From Verrucomicrobiota bacterium (lineage in GTDB: Bacteria; Verrucomicrobiota; Verrucomicrobiia; Opitutales; Opitutaceae): a stretch of 64,000 bases of DNA. The notes beneath the pieces were generated by a model that did not search any database, was not told the origin of the DNA, and saw only the letters and a program-made list of their open reading frames with translations. The stretch spans positions 20,654 to 84,653 of the forward strand of contig JACRKC010000112.1 in the NCBI GenBank assembly GCA_016235555.1. Reading direction: 5' to 3'. Positions 51,076 through 59,906 of this stretch are shown here, one piece after another (the stretch's first letter is position 1; each line of letters begins with the position of its first letter). Both the position numbers and the translations under genes were made by a program.

Positions 51076-52112
51076 ACTCCTCCAGCTCCTCCGGCGGCTT
51101 GCTCGCCCGCCACTTCCAGCACTGCTACCGCCAGTCGCTCGACGACTATCGGTTCTTCTACGACGACATCACGGAAATCGGCAACGCCGCCACGGCCCGG
51201 CACGTGTTCTACTTCGTGCCGGGCATCAACGGCACGCCGGGCCAGATGCGCTTCCTCCTGCCGAGCCTCACCCGCGTCTTCGGCAGCCAGGTCTATCTGA
51301 AGGCGCTGCACCTCCCCGAGTTTTCCGCCCGCCTGCCGATGTGGGAGAAATACTCGCTCGCCCACGTCGACCGGAAGATCGCGCAACTCCGCGTCGACCT
51401 TCACGCGTTGCTCGCCCGCTTCCCGCGCTTCGCCGTGCTGTGCTCGAGCAACGGCTTCTACGACTTCATGGCCGCCGCCGAGGCCTTCGCTCCCGACGAG
51501 ATCGAGTCGCGCATCCAGCTCGTCTGGGGCGCCTGCGCGCCGGACCATTTCCAACCCTCGGTTTGGGAGGACGTGTTCTTTCCGCTCAACGGTTTCGAAC
51601 ATCGCGGCCACCGCTGGTGGGCCTACCCGAATCACAACGCCCTCGCCGCGTTCAATCCCGAGACGAGCACCTCGTTCCACTGGCGCGACGGCGCGCGTCC
51701 GCTCTTCAAGGCCGACCTCGAGTCGCGCTTCCGCTGCCTCGGCCTCCAATGGTGCTACACCTCCCCGGACCAGCTCGGCCGCGCCGCGCAGCGCGCCGTC
51801 GCGCAGATCCACCGCTCGTGGCGCGCTCCCGCGGAAGCACTCGTCGCCGCGCACGACGGCTACTGGCAGGGCCGTCCGCGCAGCGACATCGAGTTCCGCA
51901 TCCGGCGCTATCTGCCCAAGGCCCACTGCGAATTCCGGCCCGACTCGCACCTCTGGGTCGTCAATCCCACCAACGTCACCGCGCTCTTCGCGCGCCTCAA
52001 GCCGCGCCTCCCCTCGTTGCATCCCACGCCGGTCCACGCCGTCCCGGTCCCGCCCCCCGCCGACTCGACGCCGCTCCCGGTGCCCGACCTTGCGCTTTCC
52101 TCCGCCGCCTGA
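51072..52112 (+). CDS. Alpha/beta-hydrolase-like protein coupled to the TRAP operon
   Basis: The 346-residue product starts at the ATG at 51072-51074, overlapping the permease stop by four bases. The HVFYFVPGINGTPGQMRFLLPSL segment and FAVLCSSNGFYDFMAAAEAF look like the oxyanion strand and a degenerate nucleophile elbow (S-S-N-G in place of G-x-S-x-G). Later parts contain HRWWAYPNHNALAAF and an unusual Pro-rich tail. The enzyme class is not certain and the catalytic Ser is questionable. Coupling to a transporter suggests it processes the imported or exported compound. Confidence 0.6.
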   Translation: MNSSSSSGGLLARHFQHCYRQSLDDYRFFYDDITEIGNAATARHVFYFVPGINGTPGQMRFLLPSLTRVFGSQVYLKALHLPEFSARLPMWEKYSLAHVDRKIAQLRVDLHALLARFPRFAVLCSSNGFYDFMAAAEAFAPDEIESRIQLVWGACAPDHFQPSVWEDVFFPLNGFEHRGHRWWAYPNHNALAAFNPETSTSFHWRDGARPLFKADLESRFRCLGLQWCYTSPDQLGRAAQRAVAQIHRSWRAPAEALVAAHDGYWQGRPRSDIEFRIRRYLPKAHCEFRPDSHLWVVNPTNVTALFARLKPRLPSLHPTPVHAVPVPPPADSTPLPVPDLALSSAA

Positions 52113-52121
52113 ATCCCGCCC

Positions 52122-52712
52122 ATGCAAACCGCCGACCTCGTCTCCCAGCTGATCATCTCGGTCTTCCTCATCTTCGGCATCTACCAGTTTTATTTCTGGT
52201 GCCAGCGCAACCCCCTCGGCCGCCCGCGCGAATTCCGCACCCCCGTCGACGACGCCATTCCTTACCGCCCCGGCTGGGTGTGGATCTACTCGTGCCTCTA
52301 CTACCCGGTGATCGTCTACATCAACTTCGTCATGGTCTCGCCCGCGCACTTCCTGCACGTCGCGATGAGCTACGTCATCTTGCTCGCCGCGCAGATGGTG
52401 TTCTTCACGACCGTGCCCGTCGCCATCCCCGTGGCCTGGCGCGCCTACAACCAGCGACGCGACGTCTCCGAACGCTTCCTCGCGCTCGTGCAAAGCTTCG
52501 ACGATCGCTCGAACAGTTTCCCCTCGATGCACGTCTCCGTCGCCACCCTCACGACGCTGCACCTGCTCCCGCAGCTCGGCCCATGGGCCTGGCTCTTCCC
52601 CGTGCTCATCGCCGTGAGCTGCCTCTTCACGAAACAACACTACGTGATCGACCTCCCGGCCGGCGCCGCGCTCGGCTGGGCCGTCTACGAGGTCTACCGG
52701 CTCCTCTTCTAA
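52122..52712 (+). CDS. PAP2 / IPC-synthase-like membrane phosphoesterase
   Basis: The 196-residue product has about six hydrophobic segments and the PAP2-type motifs SNSFPSMHVSVATL (C2 His) and LFTKQHYVIDLPAGAALGW (C3 His and Asp). This HYVIDLPAG form is closest to inositol-phosphorylceramide-synthase-like members. It would act at the membrane surface on phospholipid head groups or lipid phosphates. It follows the hydrolase gene by 9 bases, so both may belong to the lipid-linked TRAP operon. Confidence 0.8.
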   Translation: MQTADLVSQLIISVFLIFGIYQFYFWCQRNPLGRPREFRTPVDDAIPYRPGWVWIYSCLYYPVIVYINFVMVSPAHFLHVAMSYVILLAAQMVFFTTVPVAIPVAWRAYNQRRDVSERFLALVQSFDDRSNSFPSMHVSVATLTTLHLLPQLGPWAWLFPVLIAVSCLFTKQHYVIDLPAGAALGWAVYEVYRLLF

Positions 52713-53031
52713 ACCATCTCCGCCCATGCCCGCCGCCTCGCCCCTCCTTCCCACCACCGCGCCCACATCGCGGTCAAGGACGCCGCAGCCAATCGCCGCC
52801 TGCTCACCGTGCGCGGCAGCGCTTGCACCTGATCCGCCGCGCCGGATTTCCACGCATTGCCCCCCGAGCCCAACCCAGCGCCGTCGTGAAAGCTACCGTC
52901 GCCCTCCTCGCCACCGAAAGGACGGTGGCCCAATGATCCCGCCGCGCACCGGTCGCACCTTGACCTGCCGCTGGGCGGCAACGCATCCGCGATGCCGCGC
53001 CTCACTTCCGGATCTCTCCAACCGCCTTCCC
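52713..53031. other. Non-coding stretch before the decayed HAF gene
   Basis: No intact gene can be supported in this stretch of about 320 bases. Frames on both strands are broken by stops or have no resemblance to known proteins. It probably includes eroded sequence belonging to the pseudogene that follows. Confidence 0.4.
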
Positions 53032-53202
53032 ATGTCCTCAACCCTTTCCAACTCCGCGCCCATCGCCGGCCCCCTCGCCCCTACGCTGGTCCACGTCGGC
53101 GTCACCGGCCTCACGGCCGGCGGTAAGGTCCACGTCGTGCTGTTTGCCAACGGCGGCCTGACCGATCTCGGCACGCTCGGCGGCGACTACAGCTGGGCCA
53201 GA
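53032..53202 (+). pseudogene. Fragment of a HAF-repeat protein
   Basis: The frame from the ATG at 53032 reads into HVVLFANGGLTDLGTLGGDYSWAR, which matches the HAF repeat (HAFLYxNGxMxDLGTLGG...). Secreted proteins with this repeat normally carry several copies. Only one is left, and the similarity stops exactly where a MITE-like element begins (53203). It is a truncated remnant. Confidence 0.65.
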
Positions 53203-53382
53203 GTGCAACCCAAACCGAAGACAGCGCGGGAGCCGCCGCGAAGTGGGCGGGCACGTCCCCGTGCCGGTATTTCGACTGACAAGGGCGGTCCGACCATACG
53301 GGCACAGGGACGGGCCCGCCCACCGCACCGGCCACCCACGCACGGTGGCATGACCGCTCGGGCTGTCCTCGGTTTGAGTCAC
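53203..53382. mobile_element. MITE-like inverted-repeat element, 180 bp
   Basis: The ends are inverted repeats: GTGCAACCCAAACCGAAGAC at 53203 and the reverse complement of GTGACTCAAACCGAGGACAG ending at 53382. Inside, a second inverted pair (GGGCGGGCACGTCCCCGTG and its near complement) lets most of the element fold into one long hairpin. It encodes no protein. A shorter element with related ends (GTGWACTCAAAC.. type) lies at 62477-62585. Confidence 0.7.
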
Positions 53383-53448
53383 GCCCTCTAAGCCCGGCGC
53401 CTTCGGAAATCCATTGCCCCGCGACCCGACCATGATTGCCTCTGCCCC

Positions 53449-54015
53449 GTGAACCCCGGCGAGATCACCCTGATCCTCCAGCGCGCCGGCCAGGGCGACC
53501 CCTCCGCCTCTGCGCAACTCCTGCCGCTGCTCTACGAGGAACTGCGCCGCCTCGCCGCCGCCAAGATGGCCCGCGAGTCCGCCGGTCACACGCTCCAGCC
53601 CACCGCGCTGGTCCACGAAGCGTGGCTGCGCCTCGGCGGCGATCAGCAGCCCGCCTGGCAGAATCGCGCGCACTTCTTCGCGGCCGCCGCCGAGGCCATG
53701 CGCCGCATCCTCATCGACCGCGCCCGCAGCCGCCGCGCCGTCCGCCACGGCGGTCAGTTGCAGCGCGTCAACGTCGACGAGGTGCAGATTCCCGATGCCA
53801 CCGTCTCCGACGATGAGTTGCTCGCCGTGCATGAAGCCTTGGAGCGCTTCACCGCCGAGGATCCGAAGAAAGCCGAACTGGTGAAACTCCGCTACTTCGG
53901 CGGCCTCACCCTCGAAGACGCCGCCCAGGCCCTCGACATCCCGTTCGGCACCGCCAAACGCTGGTGGCTCTACTCGCGCGCGTGGCTCGCCCAGACCATC
54001 ACCGCCGCCCGCTGA
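53449..54015 (+). CDS. ECF-like RNA polymerase sigma factor
   Basis: The 188-residue product starts at a GTG (53449-53451). It shows sigma region 2 (LLPLLYEELRRLAAAKMARES, then LVHEAWLRLGG, then NRAHFFAAAAEAMRRILIDRARSR) and region 4 (LVKLRYFGGLTLEDAAQALDIPFGTAKRWWLYSRAWL). This matches the planctomycete/verrucomicrobial ECF subfamily known as Sig-70_X6. No anti-sigma gene is adjacent. The next genes, an FHA-cyclase and a Ser/Thr kinase, are its usual companions and may relay its signal. Confidence 0.92.
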   Translation: MNPGEITLILQRAGQGDPSASAQLLPLLYEELRRLAAAKMARESAGHTLQPTALVHEAWLRLGGDQQPAWQNRAHFFAAAAEAMRRILIDRARSRRAVRHGGQLQRVNVDEVQIPDATVSDDELLAVHEALERFTAEDPKKAELVKLRYFGGLTLEDAAQALDIPFGTAKRWWLYSRAWLAQTITAAR

Positions 54016-54036
54016 TTACGCCCACCCATCCCCGTC

Positions 54037-54930
54037 GTGTTCTTCTCTTCCTCACCCGACCGGCAAGCCTGGCTCGAACTCCCCGACGGCCGCACCCACT
54101 GGCTCAAGGAGCGCACCACCATCGGCCGGCAGCCCGGCAACGACGTCGTGCTCGCCGGCGACACGCTCTCCCGCCAGCACGCGGTCATCACCCTCGGGGC
54201 CGACGGCTACACGCTCACCGACCTGCGCAGCCGCAACGGCACCGCCCTCGCCGGCAGCCTCGTCACGCGCCCCACCCTGCTGCGCGATGGCGACGAGATC
54301 CGCCTCGGCGAGATCGTCGTGCGCTTCCGCTGCAAGCGCCGGATGGAACTGCGCGATCAGCTCGATCCGTCCCACCAAACCACGCAGGTGCTCGACCGCA
54401 TGGAGAGCCGCACCTGCTGGCTGCTGCTCGTCGACATCGAGGGCTACACCGCCGTGGTGAGCGCCGCCGGCAGCGAGGCCGCGCTGCGCCACCTTCAGGA
54501 TTGGATCGCCGGCGCGCGACCGCTCATCGAGCGCCACGCCGGTCGCATCAACCGCTACGTGGGCGACGCCATTTTCGCCTACTGGCGCCCGGAGGCGAGC
54601 CAGCCCGCCGATGTGCTCGCTTCGCTCGCCGCCTTCGAAAGCTGGCGCGCGCAAAGTCCGCTGCCTTTCCGGCTCGTGCTGCACCACGGCACCGCGCTGT
54701 TTTCCGTCAGCGACCACGGCGAGGAAATCGGCGGACGCGACGCCACGTTCACCTTCCGCATGGAGAAAATCGCCAAGGGCTTCGGCTCCCACGCCATGCT
54801 CAGCGGCGCCGCCGTGCAGAGCCTCGGGCTCGAGGGCCGCTGCGAAACCTATGGTCGTTCCGCCGTCGATGGCATGACCGACTTTTTCCCCTTCTACGCG
54901 CTTCCTTCCGATCTGACCGCCCCCCGCTGA
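54037..54930 (+). CDS. FHA domain - class III nucleotidyl cyclase fusion
   Basis: The 297-residue product (GTG start at 54037-54039) has an N-terminal FHA domain (TTIGRQPGNDVVLAGDTLSRQHAV, SRNGTALAG; residues about 10-100) that should bind phosphothreonine. A cyclase homology domain follows, with both metal Asp residues (Asp133 in LLLVDIEGYT, Asp177 in RYVGDAIFAYW). The region where active cyclases have N-x-x-x-R is altered (DATFTFRMEKIAKGF), so activity is uncertain. It sits between the sigma gene and a kinase that could supply the phosphothreonine. Confidence 0.87.
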   Translation: MFFSSSPDRQAWLELPDGRTHWLKERTTIGRQPGNDVVLAGDTLSRQHAVITLGADGYTLTDLRSRNGTALAGSLVTRPTLLRDGDEIRLGEIVVRFRCKRRMELRDQLDPSHQTTQVLDRMESRTCWLLLVDIEGYTAVVSAAGSEAALRHLQDWIAGARPLIERHAGRINRYVGDAIFAYWRPEASQPADVLASLAAFESWRAQSPLPFRLVLHHGTALFSVSDHGEEIGGRDATFTFRMEKIAKGFGSHAMLSGAAVQSLGLEGRCETYGRSAVDGMTDFFPFYALPSDLTAPR

Positions 54931-55012
54931 TCGCCGCACTGGTCCCGCGGTAAAGACGGGTGATCCGTTTGGCCTCCCCATTTCGCATTGTGCGCCTGAA
55001 CCCCCACGCACC

Positions 55013-57211
55013 ATGAACGACCCGCGCCCCACGGACGAAACCCTGTTCGCCGCCGCCCTCGAACGCCCTCCGGCCGAGCGCACCGCTTTCCTCGACGACG
55101 CCTGCGCCGGCGACGCCGCGCTTCGCGCCCGCATCGAGGCGCTGCTCCGCGCACACGACGACGCTGCGCAGGTGATGGCCACCTCCGCCTTCGCCGGCAC
55201 GGAGGAGACGCGCCCGATGTTCGTGCCCGCGGAAAAACCCGGCGACGTCATCGGCCGCTACAAGCTCCTCCAGAAAATCGGCGAGGGCGGCTGCGGCATC
55301 GTTTACATGGCCGAGCAGCAGGAACCCGTCGTCCGCCGCGTCGCCCTCAAGGTGATCAAGCTCGGCATGGACACCCGCGAGGTCGTCGCGCGCTTCGAAG
55401 CCGAGCGCCAGGCCCTCGCGCTGATGGATCATCCCAACATCGCCCGCGTCCTCGACGGCGGCGCGACCGGAGCAGGGCGACCGTTTTTCGTGATGGAGTT
55501 GGTCCGCGGCGTCCCAATCACGAAGTATTGCGACGAGCAGAACCTCGCCACCGCCGCGCGCCTCGAACTCTTCACGTCGGTCTGCCACGCCGTCCAACAC
55601 GCGCACCAAAAGGGCATCATCCACCGCGACCTCAAACCCTCGAACATCCTCGTCACCCTCCACGACGGCCGGCCCGTCCCCAAGGTCATCGACTTCGGCA
55701 TCGCCAAGGCCACGCAGGGCAAACTCACCGACGCCACGCTCTTCACCGCCTTCGAGCAGTTCATCGGCACGCCCGCCTACATGAGTCCCGAACAGGCCGA
55801 GCTCAGCGGCCTCGATATCGACACCCGCTCCGACATCTACTCCCTCGGCGTCCTCCTCTACGAACTGCTCACCGGCCGCCCGCCCTTCGACCCGAAGACG
55901 CTCCTCGCCGCCGGTCTCGACGAGATCCGCCGCATCATCCGCGAAGTCGACCCACCCCGCCCCTCCACGCGCCTCTCCACCCTCGCCGATGCCGATCAGT
56001 CCACGATCGCCAGGCAACGCGCCACCGCCCCCGCCCACCTCTCGACGATCCTCCGCGGCGACCTGGACTGGATTGTGATGCGCTGCCTCGAAAAGGACCG
56101 GCTCCGCCGCTACGAAAACGCGGATCACCTCGCGCTCGACGTTGAGCGCCATCTCCGCGACGAACCCGTCACGGCACGCCCGCCAACCCTGGCCTACCGG
56201 ATCGGCAAATTCGTCCGCCGCCGCAAGTCGGCGATCGTCGCCGCCGTCGCGGTCCTGGGCGCGGCCGCCGGCGGTCTCGCCGCCGCGCAGTGGCTGGACC
56301 TCTCGCCCGCCCCGCGACCGCCACCCACGAGCGAGTGTTTCCTGTTTCGCGTGGCGATCGAGCCCGCGACCGGCCGGCCGCTCGGCGCGCCCGTGCAGCT
56401 CACCCCCAAGTCGATCGTGCGCCGCGATCCGCCCGCCATTTCCCCCGACGGCCGCACGATCGCGTGCTGGTATGCGGAACATCCGCGCGCCGGCCTCGCC
56501 GTCATGGACGCCGATGGCCGCAACCTCCGTCTCGTGTTCGAGAGTCGCGGCCAGGGCCGGATCGTCTGGCTCGGCCCCAACGAGCTGCTGTTCCAAGAAG
56601 CCACCGACAACGCCGGGGAACCTGTCGCCCTCATGCGCCTCGACCTCGCCTCCGGCAAGTCGCGCCCCTTCGCGCTGATCGACGCCGGTCGCGACGGGTT
56701 CGACTGGCAATACGTCGCGGCCCGCCAGGAGATCGTCTACCTGTCCCGCGAGGTGAATGCCGCCGGCCGCATGGTGAAAGCCCACGTCCTCGCCGATCGC
56801 ACGACCCGCAACATCGTTCGCATCCCCCATCTCACCGGATTCCGCCATTCGTTCAGTGTCTCGCCCGACGCCCGCCATATCGCCTACGGCATCTGGCTCG
56901 ACGTCGCCGGCAGCAAGCTCGCGGAGATGCGCCTCATGACCATCGATGGCACGCCGGAAAGGACCCTGCTCCCGGCGCCCAAGGAAATCCAGCAGGGCTG
57001 GCGCCCGTCCGGCCTGCCCTACGGCTGGTCGCCGTCGGGAAAATTCCTGCTCTATGACCAGTATCCGGGCGGCATCGCGGTGTTGGAAGCCGACACCGGC
57101 AGGACGTGGACCGTGCCCGGCGCGCAGGACCAGGATGCGCACGAGTGGGGCCTGGCCACCTGGTCGCCCACCGGCGATTTCATCGTCATCAACCGCTACC
57201 GCATCCGCTAA
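55013..57211 (+). CDS. Membrane Ser/Thr protein kinase with beta-propeller sensor
   Basis: The 732-residue product has an N-terminal regulatory stretch, then a Hanks-type kinase domain (residues about 84-395): GEGGCGIVYMA, Lys113 in VALKVIK, HRDLKPSN (Asp206), DFG (Asp227) and GTPAYMSPEQA. One membrane helix follows (SAIVAAVAVLGAAAGGLAAAQWL, about 405-427). The C-terminal part (about 440-732) carries TolB/WD-like blades (AISPDGRTIACW, VSPDARHIAYGI, WSPTGDFIVI). The architecture is kinase inside and propeller outside, with the sigma and FHA-cyclase genes upstream. Confidence 0.93.
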   Translation: MNDPRPTDETLFAAALERPPAERTAFLDDACAGDAALRARIEALLRAHDDAAQVMATSAFAGTEETRPMFVPAEKPGDVIGRYKLLQKIGEGGCGIVYMAEQQEPVVRRVALKVIKLGMDTREVVARFEAERQALALMDHPNIARVLDGGATGAGRPFFVMELVRGVPITKYCDEQNLATAARLELFTSVCHAVQHAHQKGIIHRDLKPSNILVTLHDGRPVPKVIDFGIAKATQGKLTDATLFTAFEQFIGTPAYMSPEQAELSGLDIDTRSDIYSLGVLLYELLTGRPPFDPKTLLAAGLDEIRRIIREVDPPRPSTRLSTLADADQSTIARQRATAPAHLSTILRGDLDWIVMRCLEKDRLRRYENADHLALDVERHLRDEPVTARPPTLAYRIGKFVRRRKSAIVAAVAVLGAAAGGLAAAQWLDLSPAPRPPPTSECFLFRVAIEPATGRPLGAPVQLTPKSIVRRDPPAISPDGRTIACWYAEHPRAGLAVMDADGRNLRLVFESRGQGRIVWLGPNELLFQEATDNAGEPVALMRLDLASGKSRPFALIDAGRDGFDWQYVAARQEIVYLSREVNAAGRMVKAHVLADRTTRNIVRIPHLTGFRHSFSVSPDARHIAYGIWLDVAGSKLAEMRLMTIDGTPERTLLPAPKEIQQGWRPSGLPYGWSPSGKFLLYDQYPGGIAVLEADTGRTWTVPGAQDQDAHEWGLATWSPTGDFIVINRYRIR

Positions 57212-57540
57212 CGGGGCGTTGCCCCAGCCCGACGAGATGAAGGTCAAGCGATCGAACCAAAGCAGTAACCGCTAATCTCCGCTATCGAACATCCCCGCCG
57301 GAAGCGGCGGGGCATGTGATCAAACCGATGCCACTAAAGATTTCACTCGGGTTTGGGGAGCGCACGCGCCTTGCGTGCTGCCATTGGCGTCCCGCCAATG
57401 GAGCGCATCTCACTTTTTTGCAATCGACGAGGCGGGACGCCGAGGACGGCCTGCGGGACGCAGGCGCTCCCAGGAGAACTTCTCGCCCGACTCTTCCCAA
57501 CCAAGCCGAAGCAAGCTTCGGGGTATCGGACCCACAGCGA
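57212..57540. other. Repeat-rich intergenic region after the kinase gene
   Basis: No gene is supported in these 329 bases. They hold a CCGCTAATCTCCGCTA copy (57269-57284) of the repeat seen at 39003-39125 and an 8-bp GC hairpin without T-run (57293-57312). Two further hairpins share a GCGTCCCGC core: CATTGGCG-TCC-CGCCAATG (57382-57400) and GCCTGCG-GGA-CGCAGGC (57449-57465). A CCGAAGC/GCTTCGG hairpin lies near 57503-57519. Several dispersed repeat families have accumulated here. Confidence 0.6.
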
Positions 57541-58758
57541 ATGAACACTTCTCCGCTCCCGATCGCGATCTCCGCCGCGCCTCGTGGTGTAAGAGGGCGG
57601 CTCCTCGCCGCAATCTTCTGCCTCGGCCTTGCCGGCTGCGTTTCCGCGCCCCCCGCGTCGTTGCGCCCGGCGGTGCCCCTCGTCGCGAAGCCCGATTTCA
57701 ACGGCACCTTTGCGTGGGTGAACTGGAAGACCAACCTGCGCTCCCACGCTCCCGGCGAAATTGGCGGCGGCAACCACCGGCCGCTGCTCCCGTGGCACCG
57801 CCTCGCCGATTCCTCGACGGTGCTCGTCACGCACCGTCCCGATCTACTTGCGCTCACCTACCGGACGAAAAGCGGCCGACTCGAAACGCGCTTCTTCGAT
57901 CCCGCCGCACCTCCCGCCGCATGGCGCGACGGCGAGTTGCGCTACGACTGGGGCACCGTGGCTTCCGGCCTCGGCCTGGCCCGGTCCAGCAACGCGGTCG
58001 CGCAACTCCAGGATGGTCGCATCGTGTTTTCCAGCACGGCCACCGACGCCGGCATGTGGCTTGTGCCCGTCTATGCGCGCGGCGAGGACGTCATCACGCT
58101 GGAGCGTGCCGCGAACCCCGCCGATGCCGCCGAACTGCGGGCCGAGTTCGCCGCCGCCCTCACCCGCCGGGCGGCCGCCCTCGACGGCGACCCCGCCGCC
58201 GCGCTCGCACTCAGTTCCGCGTTTTCCAGCCCCGTCGCTCCCGGGATCGGCTGGGAGCGCTATTTCGCGATTGAACTCCTGCGCCCCGCCGCCCGGGCCG
58301 GCGCGGTCGACCTCCAGCTCCGGCTCGCGGAATTTCTTTCCCCTACCGCCGAGGGCTTCGCGATCTATCGACGCGCGGCCGCCACCGGAAATCTCGCCGC
58401 ACAATACCACGTCGCCGGCGCGTATCAGCACGGCCAGGGCGTCGCCAAGAACCCGCCCGAAGCCGTGCGCTGGTATCGCATGGCCGCCGAGGCTGGCCAC
58501 CCGATGTCGCAACACCTGCTGGCCGGTGCGCTGGAAAAGGGCGAAGGCCTTCCGCCCAACCTCGTCGAGGCCTACCTCTGGCAGCGCCGCTGGGCCGAGC
58601 ACGCCTTCGCCAACCCGAACGCCACCATCGCCAAGGAGGTCGCCCGGACCGCCGTCGACCGCCTCGGAGCCAAACTCACGCCGGCCCAACGCGCCGAGGC
58701 CGAGGCCCGCGCCCTCGATTGGAAACCCTCCCCGCCCCGGCACCCACCGGTTGACTGA
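57541..58758 (+). CDS. Sel1-repeat lipoprotein
   Basis: The 405-residue product starts at the ATG at 57541-57543 with a lipoprotein signal (LLAAIFCLGLAGC, Cys33). A central domain (about 60-240) has no recognised family. The C-terminal part has Sel1-like repeats: AIYRRAAATGNLAAQYHVAGAYQHGQGVAKNPPEAVRWYRMAAEAGHPMSQHLLAGALEKGEGLPPN. Sel1 repeats usually serve protein-protein contacts in the envelope. It follows the kinase gene in the same direction across a repeat-rich gap. Confidence 0.88.
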   Translation: MNTSPLPIAISAAPRGVRGRLLAAIFCLGLAGCVSAPPASLRPAVPLVAKPDFNGTFAWVNWKTNLRSHAPGEIGGGNHRPLLPWHRLADSSTVLVTHRPDLLALTYRTKSGRLETRFFDPAAPPAAWRDGELRYDWGTVASGLGLARSSNAVAQLQDGRIVFSSTATDAGMWLVPVYARGEDVITLERAANPADAAELRAEFAAALTRRAAALDGDPAAALALSSAFSSPVAPGIGWERYFAIELLRPAARAGAVDLQLRLAEFLSPTAEGFAIYRRAAATGNLAAQYHVAGAYQHGQGVAKNPPEAVRWYRMAAEAGHPMSQHLLAGALEKGEGLPPNLVEAYLWQRRWAEHAFANPNATIAKEVARTAVDRLGAKLTPAQRAEAEARALDWKPSPPRHPPVD

Positions 58759-58793
58759 TCGCCTCCCCGCACCCCACCCCGATTCCCCGCCCC

Positions 58794-59906
58794 ATGTAAT
58801 CGCGCCCCGCCTTTCTCACCGCACTCTGCGTGCTGTTCGGCTCCGCCGGCTGCGTCTCCCTGTCCCAGCGCGTGGACGAAAGCGACCTGCCGCCCGAGTG
58901 GGTGGCCACCGTGCCCAAGCCCGGCGCTGCGGTCGCGGACATCGCCGGCGTCTTCGTTGAGCGCGGAGAACAGATCACCGCGCGCCACGTCCGCGGCGGC
59001 ACCACGGGCACCGCCAGTCTCTCCACGTTCCTGCTCTCACAAAAATTGCAGGCCGGGAACGTGCGGCGGCCCGGCGGCACCACGGCGGAACTGCGCCGCA
59101 TCGACGAAACCCATCTGGAACTGATCACGCGCCAGGGTGACGCGGTGCTCGATCGGCACACCCTTGAGATCGCGGTCGAGAAAAGCACCGGCATGGTGGC
59201 GCTGCACCATGCGCAATCCGTGCCGATGCCCGGGCAGATGCCGGCCGCCGCCTACGGCACGATGACGATCCGGCTCTGGCGCGCCCCCGACGGCCGGCTT
59301 TATGCCCACGATACCCGCCGCGCGATCGGCGCCGTGGCGGTGGTGCCGATCATGGTGTCGTCCGGCACGTGGAGCCGCTGGGAGGCCGCCACCCCCGAAG
59401 CTTTGGAAAAACAGGCCGCCGCACTCGCCGCCCAGGCCGAATCCCGCCGCCGCACCGCCGAGCTCAACCGGTTGCGCGCAAACGTGGGCGCGAAAGCCCC
59501 GGCCTTTGCCGGCGCCGATGTCGTCACCGGCCGGCCGGTCTCGAACGCCGACTTCTCCGGCAAGGTCGTGGTGCTTCATGCCTGGTCCACCGGCTCCGCG
59601 GCGGCGCCGCTCGGCACCTTGCGGGCCATCTCCGAGAAGTATCGCGCCAGCGGCCTTGCCATCGTCGGCCTGTGCACCAATCCGCCCGATACGCGCGGGC
59701 CGGTCGTCGAGTTCATCGCGGCCCACCGCCTTGACTGGCCGCACCTCTATGACGGCAAGGGCCCGCGCGGCGAGATCTTCGAGGCCTACCACGGCGCGAT
59801 GCCTCCGCGCTACTTCGTGATAGATCGCGCTGGCAACGTCGCCGCGATCGTGCCCACCGCGGCAAGCGTCGAAAAGGCCGTGGCCGCCGCCCTCGCCGTG
59901 CCTTGA
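58794..59906 (+). pseudogene. Thioredoxin-fold lipoprotein gene with stop at codon 2
   Basis: The frame reads ATG TAA TCG, then continues in the same frame as SRPAFLTALCVLFGSAGCVSLS, a textbook lipoprotein signal with Cys at codon 20. The TAA at 58797-58799 removes the natural start; the first in-frame alternative is the GTG at 58830, which leaves only seven residues before the Cys. Downstream, about 350 codons stay open. The C-terminal TlpA/ResA-like fold (VVVLHAWSTGSAAAPLGTLRAISEKYRASGLAIVGLCTN, YFVIDRAGNVAAIV) lacks the CxxC pair. Either a recent null allele, a sequencing error or unusual initiation could explain this. Confidence 0.7.
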
